A stretch of DNA of 40,091 nt from Microcaldota archaeon (GTDB lineage Archaea > Micrarchaeota > Micrarchaeia > Micrarchaeales > Micrarchaeaceae), in the NCBI GenBank assembly GCA_021789815.1, contig JAJYIZ010000006.1, positions 1 to 40,091 of the forward strand, given 5' to 3'. The translations under genes and the position numbers were made by a program. The notes under the pieces are model-generated. The model did no database searches. It was not told the origin of the DNA and saw nothing but the letters and a program-made list of their open reading frames with translations. Positions 1 through 6,937 of the stretch are shown one piece after another (position 1 is the first letter of the stretch; each line of letters begins with the position of its first letter).

Positions 1-2
1 GT

Positions 3-494
3 GATGAAATATATTTTAAAGAAATAGATGACATGGCGAGGTCTATAGAGGAATTTGGATATCTGTTTGATAAAGCTAAGGTGATACAGGATGAGAGGCT
101 CAGAAGATTTAATCTCAAATCTCTTTATCTTATGGCCTATGAAGACAACAAAAAAGTCCTAATAGACTCTTACGAAACTGTTAAGCACACTACGGTAGAT
201 GTTCGTGATCCAGATAGCTTTACTCCTGTTAGAGAGTTTATAGATAAAGATTATTCAGTATTAACTAAAACAATGAAAAACCCTATCAGAGTAGGAGTTG
301 CTCACGAGAAATACAGCGAGGTAGATGATTATTCTACGGAAGAAATAGCTCAAATGGCACTAAGGAATTTTATTACTTTTATAATAGGAGTAGTAGTGAA
401 GACGGATAAAATCGCAGCATCTTTTGAAAAGTATGTTGATGTAGTAAAAGAGTTTAAGAATTCGGCAGCATCCAACGACCTAACTTCTAAATAA
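3..494 (+). CDS. Hypothetical protein, 5' end truncated by window
   Basis: No family was recognised. The reading frame is open back to the window edge: the codons before the first ATG (position 33) read DEIYFKEIDD, which looks like genuine coding sequence, so the gene probably starts upstream and the ATG at 33 is internal. The visible product is about 164 residues, hydrophilic and mixed-charge, with a predicted helical C-terminal third containing a hydrophobic stretch (FITFIIGVVV) too short and isolated to be a convincing membrane segment. It has the AT-rich codon use of the element. It ends 8 nt before the convergent small membrane-protein pair on the other strand. Confidence 0.6.
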   Translation, partial: DEIYFKEIDDMARSIEEFGYLFDKAKVIQDERLRRFNLKSLYLMAYEDNKKVLIDSYETVKHTTVDVRDPDSFTPVREFIDKDYSVLTKTMKNPIRVGVAHEKYSEVDDYSTEEIAQMALRNFITFIIGVVVKTDKIAASFEKYVDVVKEFKNSAASNDLTSK

Positions 495-502
495 ACTTCC
501 CT

Positions 503-727
503 TTATCCTCGCTCTCTTTCTGTATTTAAAGCTATGAAAGCTGCGAGTAATATTAATATTGCGGCTATTGCCGCTATAGCAGCAGCATTTCTAGCTGTCT
601 CAGCATCTCTCCTCTCTCTTTCGAGTAGCGATGTTAGTTGGCCAGCTTCAAGCGTGTTTATAGTATAAGCACTAAGCTTCTCTATAAGTTCTTGCTTCTT
701 AGCTAATTCTTCAGGTGTTAAAGACAT
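503..727 (-). CDS. Small membrane protein, helical N-terminus plus C-terminal TM
   Basis: A 74-residue protein with a charged, probably coiled-coil N-terminal half (about residues 5-45, rich in Glu, Leu and Arg) followed by one strongly hydrophobic Ala/Ile/Leu helix (about 48-67) and a short charged tail ending RERG. The topology suggests a tail-anchored or membrane-bound oligomer. It starts one base after the stop of the 105-residue gene and is almost certainly co-transcribed with it. Both end in similar basic tails (RERG and KRKRG). Small one-TM proteins are common in archaeal viruses and plasmids, but no function can be assigned. A holin-like role is possible but unsupported. Confidence 0.55.
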   Translation of the reverse strand: MSLTPEELAKKQELIEKLSAYTINTLEAGQLTSLLERERRDAETARNAAAIAAIAAILILLAAFIALNTERERG

Positions 728-728
728 C

Positions 729-1046
729 TTATCCTCTCTTCCTCTTTCTTTTATATGAGTCTAGTTCAGCGGTCGCTTGCTTATACAATCGGACAAGTTC
801 TGGAGTGCTTAGTCCTATCTGCTTTTCAATAGGTCTAACTGCTTCTCTATACTCTACTTCTCCTAGTGGAGAACTCAACTTTTTTATAAAAGGTTGTAGC
901 CACGGAATGAAAAACATAATAACTAAGATCACTACTGTCGGATTTGTAGTGATATTCGCAACCTTTGGAAGAAAGAATATGAGCCCTATTCCTATTAGTG
1001 CTATAATAGAAATGGATATGCGTAACGACAGCCAATCTATAGACAT
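729..1046 (-). CDS. Small membrane protein, two TM segments and cytoplasmic helical tail
   Basis: A 105-residue protein with two hydrophobic segments (about residues 9-27 and 36-54) and a hydrophilic C-terminal half of about 50 residues that ends in a very basic KRKRKRG tail. No family was recognised. It is the first gene of a leftward pair with the 74-residue membrane protein. Its start lies about 27 nt from the nearer copy of the 21-bp repeat (1073-1093), which is shared as the divergent promoter region with the rightward gene at 1137. On this strand the repeat reads CCTTAAAATTC, a plausible TATA-type element. Confidence 0.55.
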   Translation of the reverse strand: MSIDWLSLRISISIIALIGIGLIFFLPKVANITTNPTVVILVIMFFIPWLQPFIKKLSSPLGEVEYREAVRPIEKQIGLSTPELVRLYKQATAELDSYKRKRKRG

Positions 1047-1072
1047 TCTTCTAACCTATAGTGTATTAGATA

Positions 1073-1093
1073 AGATAGAATTTTAAGGTTTCT
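1073..1093. repeat. 21-bp direct repeat, copy 1 (promoter or operator region)
   Basis: A perfect 21-bp match to 1610-1630, in the same orientation, containing the core ATTTTAAGG. It lies between the divergent genes starting at 1046 (minus) and 1137 (plus). Confidence 0.8.
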
Positions 1094-1136
1094 CGACCTA
1101 TCAGATAAGGTTCTAGTAGTAACCTAGATGATATAA

Positions 1137-1610
1137 ATGAGTAGGAAAGGTGTAGGTATAGTTGGTTTACTTAGTGCCATTGCTTCATTGATAGTCATAT
1201 TGAGTTACTTTGGTCTAACACCTCACAATATTATATCACAAATTACGCCTCCAGCTCCAACTAACATAGTCATAACAAGTGTTCTGCCTCTGAATATAAC
1301 CTACGTAAATGACTCTAACTTTCGTGGGTATCTTAAACTAAATGGAACAATTCTATGCCCTACTACTCCAATTATACCCACTAATTCCTTTATGTGTAAC
1401 TTTAATATTACTGATGGAGACTTGTTAAACTTTAATCGTACAATCTATGACTTTTCAGTTCAACCTAGTAAGAATTTTACTATTGTTAACGTAATCCCAA
1501 GTCAAGAAGTCCATATTCCTAAAGATGGCACTATAGCATTTAGAGTTTACATAACTACGACCAATGTGCCATATGTAGGACCTATACAAATAAACCTACA
1601 CGCTCATTGA
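1137..1610 (+). CDS. Secreted or membrane-anchored sequon-rich protein
   Basis: A 157-residue protein with one N-terminal hydrophobic segment (about residues 6-25) that could be a signal peptide or a signal anchor, followed by a polar, probably beta-rich outer domain of about 125 residues. The outer part has about six N-X-S/T sequons, consistent with N-glycosylation on the cell surface, and two cysteines (near 76 and 88) that could form a disulfide. The codon before the ATG is a stop, so the start is fixed unless a later one is used. The gene is bracketed by the two copies of the 21-bp repeat. A surface or virion protein of the element is possible; no family was recognised. Confidence 0.65.
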   Translation: MSRKGVGIVGLLSAIASLIVILSYFGLTPHNIISQITPPAPTNIVITSVLPLNITYVNDSNFRGYLKLNGTILCPTTPIIPTNSFMCNFNITDGDLLNFNRTIYDFSVQPSKNFTIVNVIPSQEVHIPKDGTIAFRVYITTTNVPYVGPIQINLHAH

Positions 1611-1630
1611 GATAGAATTTTAAGGTTTCT
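1610..1630. repeat. 21-bp direct repeat, copy 2 (probable promoter of next gene)
   Basis: An exact copy of 1073-1093. Its TTTTAA core is centred about 26 nt before the GTG start at 1646, which is the spacing expected between an archaeal TATA box and the start codon of a leaderless transcript. Confidence 0.8.
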
Positions 1631-1645
1631 TAGTGAAACAAAAAC

Positions 1646-2260
1646 GTGGATAAAGCTAAGATTTTCCAAGTAGTCAAGAAGCTACCTTTTGATACGAAGA
1701 AAGTAGTCTATCGTGAAGGTAATCTATCAGTCTTCCTATATAGACCATCAAAACTATCTAAGAGATTTGCAGGATATAACAAGAAGAAAAACTTTCAGAT
1801 ATGGTTTAAGGAACACAATAGAGAGTTCAGACCTAATCATATGCGTGTCTTCATTGACCTAAACCTAAGAGTCAGAAGTAGACCTGCTCTCAAAAAGAAA
1901 CTACTTACTGCATTCGATAACATCTTCTATGGAAACGATCCAGAACTCGAACTAAAGAACCTTAACAAGGAACACTTTGAGCATTCTCTTAATCCGATAT
2001 ACATTACCGGAGTACTATCGCAGTTACTAATCATTGAGCAAGAGTATGCTTACAACAAGACTAGTAGGTTTAGTCCATCTACTCTTTTCTATCAAGGCTG
2101 GGTTAGAGAGTTTATTGACAATCCTAAGGAGATAGACAACCTCTGCATGAGTGTAGCTAATGGACAACCTCCATTAAGTCGGTATGTAGACTTGGAGAAT
2201 AAGAAAAGCAAGAACTTTACTAAGAACCTTAAATCTCTTTGGTATCTTACTGCAAAATAA
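1646..2260 (+). CDS. Hypothetical protein, convergent with DNA methyltransferase
   Basis: A 204-residue basic protein (many Lys/Arg) with a GTG start. No conserved family was recognised. Visible points are an N-terminal mixed alpha/beta part, the stretch MRVFIDLNLRVRSR near residues 67-80, and aromatic-rich segments around 150-190. The 21-bp repeat just upstream probably supplies a TATA-like box for a leaderless transcript. The last 14 bp overlap the 3' end of the methyltransferase gene on the other strand. A restriction enzyme partner is conceivable given the neighbour and the basic character, but I see no nuclease signature such as PD-(D/E)XK, HNH or GIY-YIG, so that remains a guess. Confidence 0.6.
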   Translation: MDKAKIFQVVKKLPFDTKKVVYREGNLSVFLYRPSKLSKRFAGYNKKKNFQIWFKEHNREFRPNHMRVFIDLNLRVRSRPALKKKLLTAFDNIFYGNDPELELKNLNKEHFEHSLNPIYITGVLSQLLIIEQEYAYNKTSRFSPSTLFYQGWVREFIDNPKEIDNLCMSVANGQPPLSRYVDLENKKSKNFTKNLKSLWYLTAK

Positions 2261-3047
2261 CCTTAGCTTCTTTGAACAGCTTCTCGTTTGCTTCCTTAGA
2301 TAACCTTTTCTTTATAAGCTCAGCATATTTCTTATCCTTCTCTATTGCTATGCTGTTCCTTCCTAACCGCATAGCTACTAGGTTTGTAGTACCTGAACCT
2401 GCAAAAGGATCGAGAACCATATCTCCTTTATCTGTACAAGAAATTATTATCCTCTTTAGCAACTCAGTCGGTTTCTGAGTAGGATGTTGACCTGCTTCTT
2501 TCTCATTAGGAGGCGTTAAAGGAATTACCCATACATTTCTTTTCTGCTTTCCTTTTGGGCTTATCTCATCAAAAATCTCTTCCTTTGTAGCGTCATAATT
2601 AAACTTCCACTTCTTATCATTTCCGTTCTTAGAGGCCCATATGAGATGTTCCGTACTCTCTGTAAACATTCTACAAGTTATATTAGGTTGAGCATTAGGT
2701 TTAAACCATACAATGCTGTTGTTTATCTTCATGTCAGCCATGTTCTGTATGATAAAGCCAAGCTGGTAGATATTGTGAAAAGAGCCAGATACCCATAAAC
2801 TGCCTCCATGTTTCAGTATTCTAAAGCACTCAGCTAACCATTTTACGTTAAACTCGAAGAACCCATCTTTACTAAATATATCCCAAGTTTCTTGCATAGT
2901 GATATGCTTGCTAAACTTCCAACCTAATCCTTTCTTCTTAGACATGTTGTAAGGAGGATCAGCAAACACTAAGTCTATCGACTCATCAGGGATTTGTTTT
3001 AGCTTCTCTAAGCAATCTCCTAGTATTATCTGGTGTTGAGTCTCCAT
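2247..3047 (-). CDS. Beta-class DNA methyltransferase (N6-adenine likely)
   Basis: A 266-residue site-specific DNA methyltransferase of the N6_N4_Mtase family. The catalytic motif IV, DPPY, is at residues 30-33 near the N-terminus. The AdoMet-binding motif I, DPFAGSGTT, is at 213-221 near the C-terminus, preceded by HPTQKP (188-193). This order, with the target-recognition region between them (about 90-180), defines the beta class, to which M.HinfI-type N6-adenine enzymes belong; N4-cytosine specificity is less likely with DPPY. It is the last gene of the leftward int - winged-helix - methyltransferase operon, with its start overlapping the upstream gene by 22 bp. No clear restriction endonuclease is beside it, so it may be an orphan that protects the element or marks its DNA. 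Confidence 0.9.
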   Translation of the reverse strand: METQHQIILGDCLEKLKQIPDESIDLVFADPPYNMSKKKGLGWKFSKHITMQETWDIFSKDGFFEFNVKWLAECFRILKHGGSLWVSGSFHNIYQLGFIIQNMADMKINNSIVWFKPNAQPNITCRMFTESTEHLIWASKNGNDKKWKFNYDATKEEIFDEISPKGKQKRNVWVIPLTPPNEKEAGQHPTQKPTELLKRIIISCTDKGDMVLDPFAGSGTTNLVAMRLGRNSIAIEKDKKYAELIKKRLSKEANEKLFKEAKVILQ

Positions 3048-3295
3048 ACTATATCTCCATTCTCATTCAACAGCTTAATAGCAGTTTTAGTTTGCAAACT
3101 ACTTAAACCTATCTTCTTAGCTTCAGTCACTATTCTGCCCATAGTGACCGTTTCCTGCTTTGCTTCGAGTTTCTTAATTACTCTTAGTACTTTGTTTATT
3201 GAACTAATTCTGGGCATATTCTTCTCCACAAGTTCCTCTATACTCAACCTCTTCGCTACCCTCTTCCATTCCTTCAAACTCCTTCCTTTATCCAT
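3026..3295 (-). CDS. Small winged-helix-like DNA-binding protein
   Basis: An 89-residue basic protein. I start it at the ATG 4 nt after the integrase stop (3295) rather than at the upstream in-frame codon at 3319, which lies inside the integrase gene. The C-terminal part (about residues 40-89) has the helix-helix-helix-strand pattern of a winged helix, ending in a sequence like LLNENGDIVWR that resembles the wing strand of MCM-type and MarR-type domains. It lies between integrase and methyltransferase and overlaps the latter by 22 bp, so the three are translated from one message. A plausible role is regulator or excisionase-like accessory factor of the element. The fold call is by eye and moderate. 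Confidence 0.6.
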   Translation of the reverse strand: MDKGRSLKEWKRVAKRLSIEELVEKNMPRISSINKVLRVIKKLEAKQETVTMGRIVTEAKKIGLSSLQTKTAIKLLNENGDIVWRLNTR

Positions 3296-3299
3296 TCTA

Positions 3300-4709
3300 T
3301 CACTTCTTATCGGAAACACCTTTCTTGGCCTTTAGATACTCTTTCTCAAGTTTCTTTAACTCAGGGCCGTTCTCTTCAGTTATTCTCTGTTCCTCTATGC
3401 GATTTCCTCTATTTTTGCGTCTGTAATGTACTCTTGTTAACTCTCCTTCGTGCCCTCTATAGTCTGCAAATTGTTCTTCTTGGTTTACCATCTTTTCATA
3501 TCCCATCTGTTTCAATATTACGTTTTCAAGTTTTCTTATCCTATCTTCTGTTTCTTGTGTTACACCCACTAGTTCTGCTTTGAGAGGCATATGGCATTTG
3601 AGACAATAAGGTGCATCCATCATGTTGACAAATTTGCAATTAGGACAAGTAACATTCTTCAGTTTTGTTTCATCTTTTCTATCCTCTGGAATGGGAGCAC
3701 CAGAAGCTTTGAGGAAAGCAGTATCCAGGTCTCTAGTGTCTAGATGCACATAAACTTGTGCCATCTCACTTCCAGCGGTCCAACCCATATGCATCTTTAA
3801 CTCCTGTTCTGTGTATTTCTTAGCTAAGAATGTAGCTCTAGCATGTCTAAAGGCATGAGGATTAGTACGTTTCTTTATCTTGGCTCTTTCTCCGGCATCT
3901 GTAAGAGTAAACCTAACAGCATCATAACTTACTTCACCATCTTGATGAACTTCCCTCCTTTTCTTTTCATTCTCCTTACCATTCTTTGGGTTAACGTCGA
4001 AACCTACCCATCTTTTGTCTTTTCTCCAAATACTTTCATCTTTCTTTAACTCACCCTTCACAGTGTCCAAATATGCAGTCAGATAAGGAACACAGAAGTA
4101 GATAGGAACACTCCTCTCACCTGTCTTACCAATTAATTTTATTCTAGCTGGTGTTGTATCCAAACTTATATCATTCAGCTTCACGTTTAACAGCTCTCCT
4201 ACACGTGCTCCAGTATCGTATAACGTTGCTATTATTGCCCTGTCTCGAATGCTGTTTGCAACATTCAGCATTTTTATTACATCGTCTTCTGTTAGTATGT
4301 CTTGTGGGTGTAGAACGTTCTTCGGATCTGCAACCTTTATGTGCGATACAACCCGAGGCATGTACTCGTCTTCTCCAACAGCATGTTTGTAGAACTGCTT
4401 CATGTTTGACTTTATCTCTGCCTTCGTTCTCTCGTTGAGATTTGATAGGTCTTGAATCTTCGCTAAGGCCTCGTTAATGTCGTCTCTTGTTGCCTTATCA
4501 TACTGCACTTTGCCTAGTGCTTCGAAAAAGTATTTCAGTGAGTAGAAGTAGAGTACTTTTGTTCTTAACTTAACTCCTTTTCCTCTAATGTAGGTGTAAT
4601 AATCTTTGATAGCTTTTTTGTTCTTGTCTGGAATGTTCTTTGAACTATTTATTTCATTGAGAATTTTCTGTAAGTACTCTTCATTTGCTTCTCTATCTTT
4701 TTCATTCAT
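3300..4709 (-). CDS. Tyrosine recombinase (integrase) with C-terminal zinc ribbon
   Basis: A 469-residue phage-integrase/XerCD-type recombinase that cuts and rejoins DNA at the attachment site. The N-terminal SAM-like core-binding domain (about 25-115) is followed by the catalytic domain with the full set of residues: Arg169 in TGARVGELL, Lys195, His285 and Arg288 in HAFRHARAT, His307 in the HMGW box and the nucleophile Tyr320. After it comes a zinc ribbon with Cys355, Cys358, Cys369 and Cys372, then a coiled coil and a charged tail. Such C-terminal zinc ribbons occur in archaeal integrases. All catalytic residues are present, so the enzyme looks active. Its start codon is 63 nt from the 3' end of tRNA-Gln, the likely integration target. 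It heads the leftward operon with the winged-helix and methyltransferase genes. Confidence 0.93.
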   Translation of the reverse strand: MNEKDREANEEYLQKILNEINSSKNIPDKNKKAIKDYYTYIRGKGVKLRTKVLYFYSLKYFFEALGKVQYDKATRDDINEALAKIQDLSNLNERTKAEIKSNMKQFYKHAVGEDEYMPRVVSHIKVADPKNVLHPQDILTEDDVIKMLNVANSIRDRAIIATLYDTGARVGELLNVKLNDISLDTTPARIKLIGKTGERSVPIYFCVPYLTAYLDTVKGELKKDESIWRKDKRWVGFDVNPKNGKENEKKRREVHQDGEVSYDAVRFTLTDAGERAKIKKRTNPHAFRHARATFLAKKYTEQELKMHMGWTAGSEMAQVYVHLDTRDLDTAFLKASGAPIPEDRKDETKLKNVTCPNCKFVNMMDAPYCLKCHMPLKAELVGVTQETEDRIRKLENVILKQMGYEKMVNQEEQFADYRGHEGELTRVHYRRKNRGNRIEEQRITEENGPELKKLEKEYLKAKKGVSDKK

Positions 4710-4732
4710 GATAATATTATATCGACATAAAG

Positions 4733-4740
4733 TATTTAAT
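4733..4740 (-). promoter_or_regulatory. TATA box of the integrase operon
   Basis: On the minus strand the sequence reads ATTAAATA, centred about 27 nt before the integrase ATG. This predicts a leaderless or nearly leaderless transcript. The box lies between the tRNA 3' end and the gene, so it travels with the element. Confidence 0.5.
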
Positions 4741-4771
4741 GCTTTTGATAATATTGAATACGTACTTAGGA

Positions 4772-4844
4772 TAGCTCCACCCAGATTCGAACTGGGGTTC
4801 CCAGGTCCAGAGCCTGGTGTCCTTGACCACTAGACGATGGAGCT
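4772..4844 (-). tRNA. tRNA-Gln (anticodon CUG)
   Basis: The minus strand folds into a full cloverleaf: acceptor stem AGCTCCA/TGGAGCT (7 bp), D arm with GTC/GAC, anticodon stem CCAGG/CCTGG closing the loop CTCTGGA with anticodon CTG, and T arm CCCAG-TTCGAAT-CTGGG. The discriminator base is A and no CCA is encoded. There is no intron. The 3' end faces the integrase gene, marking this tRNA as the probable attachment site; the gene is intact because the element regenerates it. Confidence 0.95.
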
Positions 4845-4872
4845 GCAATGCACCTAACTATTTGAGTAGCCT

Positions 4873-4883
4873 CTTTTAATATT
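4873..4883 (+). promoter_or_regulatory. TATA box of the M50 protease gene
   Basis: The sequence CTTTTAATATT is centred about 25 nt before the ATG at 4903, the expected spacing for a leaderless archaeal message. Confidence 0.5.
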
Positions 4884-4902
4884 TGCTGCATAAATCCTGT
4901 TG

Positions 4903-5595
4903 ATGATACGCGAGAACATCACGGGCTTCCATGAGGTTCGCGAGATACTCCTTGCAGACGCTGTTCTAATTATAGCCATGTCGCTCTTCCTTTCTGGAGG
5001 GATCTTCCAGGTAGGCAGCGCCAAATTCGAGCAGACTATGCTCTTCTTTTTGCCTATAGCTGCAATAGGTGTCTCACTCAGTTTCATACTCCACGAGCTG
5101 ATGCACAAGTTCGTTGCGCAGAGGTACGGTGCGATAGCTGGCTTCAGGACATCGTATCAGGGTCTAATGATAACCCTTGTGACAGGCGCGTTCGGCTTCC
5201 TTCTTGGGGTGCCCGGAGCGACAATGATATACGCGCACACCTTTACAAGGAAAGAGAACGGTATAGTGTCCCTCGCAGGTCCTTTGACAAACTTCGTTGT
5301 GTTCGGCGTGGCGCTTGCCCTCTTCTTTGCACTAGCTCCTGTTCAGGGATCATACCTTGCGGCTCTGCTCTCTTTCATAATCTTCATAAGCATACTCCTT
5401 GCGTTCTTCAACATGCTTCCGCTTTATCCGCTTGATGGCAGCAAGGTGCTTGCATGGAACAAGCCTATCTATTTTATAACGCTAGGCCTTATTTTCGTGC
5501 TCATGGTCTACTTCACGCAGATACCATTCACTTCGATAGTCTTCATGCTGCTCATCGCAGGCTTCTTCTCAATCTTCTACAGGGTGCGCTTCTGA
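4903..5595 (+). CDS. M50-family (site-2-protease-like) intramembrane metalloprotease
   Basis: A 230-residue polytopic membrane protein of the M50 family, which cleaves peptide bonds within or near the membrane. The zinc-binding HELMH motif is at residues 64-68 and the third ligand region N-x-x-P-x-x-PLDG at about 170-179, both inside hydrophobic segments; about six membrane segments are visible. There is no PDZ domain, as in minimal archaeal members. I start at the ATG at 4903; a TTG directly before it adds one residue and is less likely given the TATA spacing. It lies between the tRNA and the pilus operon, with its own promoter. The natural substrate is unknown. A BofA-like protein, a family known in Bacillus to restrain an M50 protease, is encoded about 16 kb away. 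Confidence 0.88.
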   Translation: MIRENITGFHEVREILLADAVLIIAMSLFLSGGIFQVGSAKFEQTMLFFLPIAAIGVSLSFILHELMHKFVAQRYGAIAGFRTSYQGLMITLVTGAFGFLLGVPGATMIYAHTFTRKENGIVSLAGPLTNFVVFGVALALFFALAPVQGSYLAALLSFIIFISILLAFFNMLPLYPLDGSKVLAWNKPIYFITLGLIFVLMVYFTQIPFTSIVFMLLIAGFFSIFYRVRF

Positions 5596-5647
5596 AACGC
5601 AAAAATATAAATGCTTGTAGAGAAGGTTATAAACAAAGGCGTACTGC

Positions 5648-6925
5648 ATGGCGGCTGGAGCACCTGAAACAAAGACGACAATAGACTCTCTTGTAGAATT
5701 GCTCAAGAAAAGAGGGAAGATGGATCTTAATACAATATCTACAGCGCTTGGTGTAGATACGGCTGTTGTTGAGAACTGGGCAAAGGTTCTGGAGAAGGGC
5801 AACGTTGTTCGAATAACGTATGAAGTAGGCAAGATGTTCGTTTCTCCTTCTACCCTGACACCCGAGCAGGAGGCCACCGAGAAGGCAAGGCTCGAAGCAA
5901 AGACTGTCACGCTGGAGGCCGAGGCAGGCACGCAGCTCATCTCTCTTGATAAATTCACAGAAGCCCTTCTATCAATCAAGACATCGGTTGCCGAAGCGGA
6001 GCGGATGGAGGCGACCCAGATACCAGAGGTGCGAAAGGCTATATCTGAGCTGAACAACATATACGCGCTTATAGAGCAGAGGAACCGAGGCCTCGAACAG
6101 ATGGCGAAGCGAGCTGCCGAGGTATACGACGAGGTCAACAAGAAGGCAACAGAGCTTGGCCAGCGAATCAATTCATTAGAGTCTGGCGATCAACTCAAAA
6201 AGGTAGAGGACGTAAAGCAGACGGCAACGCAGATATCAAAGAACATCTCAAGCATAGATTCCGACATAGCGCTTGTAGGCAAGAACGCCAGCGACGCGCT
6301 CTCGCAGGTAAAGAAGGGCATAGAGTCGCAGACCAAAACCATAGCGCAACAGGTGGATGAGAACAAGAGGAAGATAGACGCAAACCTCAAGGAGTATGCT
6401 GCCAAGGTAGCGCTGATAGAGAGGCAGCTAAAAGAGCGCGCAAGGTCGATGGAGACGTCTCTTGGCGATATGAATGAATTCAGCAAAGACAAGGAGAGAG
6501 AGTCGCGCAAGCTGCGCGACGCACGCGTAGAGTTCAACAACCAATACACAAAAATGAGCGAGGAGATGCTTGCGCAAAGAACTTCAATAGAGGCGCTTTC
6601 AAAGGACCTGCTCGGCAAGATAGACAGGCTCAAGGCAGGGTTCGGGGACGCAGCTGCGCTTGAAGATACGATAGCGACGATAAAGAGCCAGATAGGCTCT
6701 CTAGAATCCGAGATCGCGCAGGCACGCCAGCAGGTGAGCGAGACCCAGACGCAACTGCGCGCCCTCACCTCTATATCTTCGAGCATGACAACGGAGGAAC
6801 GGATGGCAACAGTAAGCAACATAGAGAAAAGATCTAAGAGCTCGGCATCAAAGATATCTGGTATAAAGGAAAAGGCGGAGAAGACCACTACAGCTATGAA
6901 GAAGCTTGTGAAAGGTGAAAAGTAA
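5648..6925 (+). CDS. Winged-helix plus long coiled-coil protein heading the pilus operon
   Basis: A 425-residue protein. Residues about 10-65 resemble a winged helix-turn-helix (SLVELLKKRGKMDLNTISTALGVDTAVVENWAKVLEKGNVVRITYE). The rest, about 100-400, is nearly all Ala/Glu/Lys/Gln-rich helix with heptad-like spacing, indicating a long coiled coil, followed by a basic tail. There are no membrane segments, so it is cytoplasmic. It is the first gene of the rightward operon, 12 nt before the secretion ATPase. It could couple regulation to pilus assembly or serve as a cytoplasmic scaffold; coiled-coil partners of archaeal type IV filament ATPases are known (the archaellum accessory proteins, for example), but homology is not claimed. 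A TATA-like AAAATATAAAT lies about 40 nt upstream. Confidence 0.75.
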   Translation: MAAGAPETKTTIDSLVELLKKRGKMDLNTISTALGVDTAVVENWAKVLEKGNVVRITYEVGKMFVSPSTLTPEQEATEKARLEAKTVTLEAEAGTQLISLDKFTEALLSIKTSVAEAERMEATQIPEVRKAISELNNIYALIEQRNRGLEQMAKRAAEVYDEVNKKATELGQRINSLESGDQLKKVEDVKQTATQISKNISSIDSDIALVGKNASDALSQVKKGIESQTKTIAQQVDENKRKIDANLKEYAAKVALIERQLKERARSMETSLGDMNEFSKDKERESRKLRDARVEFNNQYTKMSEEMLAQRTSIEALSKDLLGKIDRLKAGFGDAAALEDTIATIKSQIGSLESEIAQARQQVSETQTQLRALTSISSSMTTEERMATVSNIEKRSKSSASKISGIKEKAEKTTTAMKKLVKGEK

Positions 6926-6937
6926 CAGCGTGAACTA

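Larger units (their letters stand above)
1..4772. mobile_element. Integrated element at tRNA-Gln, left end outside window
   Basis: The block runs from the window start to the 3' end of tRNA-Gln and is visibly richer in A+T than the genes to its right. It holds an intact tyrosine recombinase whose start codon lies 63 nt from the tRNA 3' end, a winged-helix-like protein, a DNA methyltransferase and several small unknown or membrane proteins. Integrases next to the 3' end of a tRNA gene are the usual arrangement of archaeal integrated plasmids and viruses. The recombinase gene is not split, unlike SSV-type integration. No second copy of the tRNA 3' end is visible inside the window, so the other attachment site should lie further left. 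No capsid, terminase or replication gene is recognisable here, so plasmid and provirus cannot be told apart. Confidence 0.75.

Noticed and set aside
4710-4772. Attachment-site repeat within the window
   Set aside because: No second copy of the tRNA-Gln 3' end was found between 1 and 4709; the other end is presumed outside.
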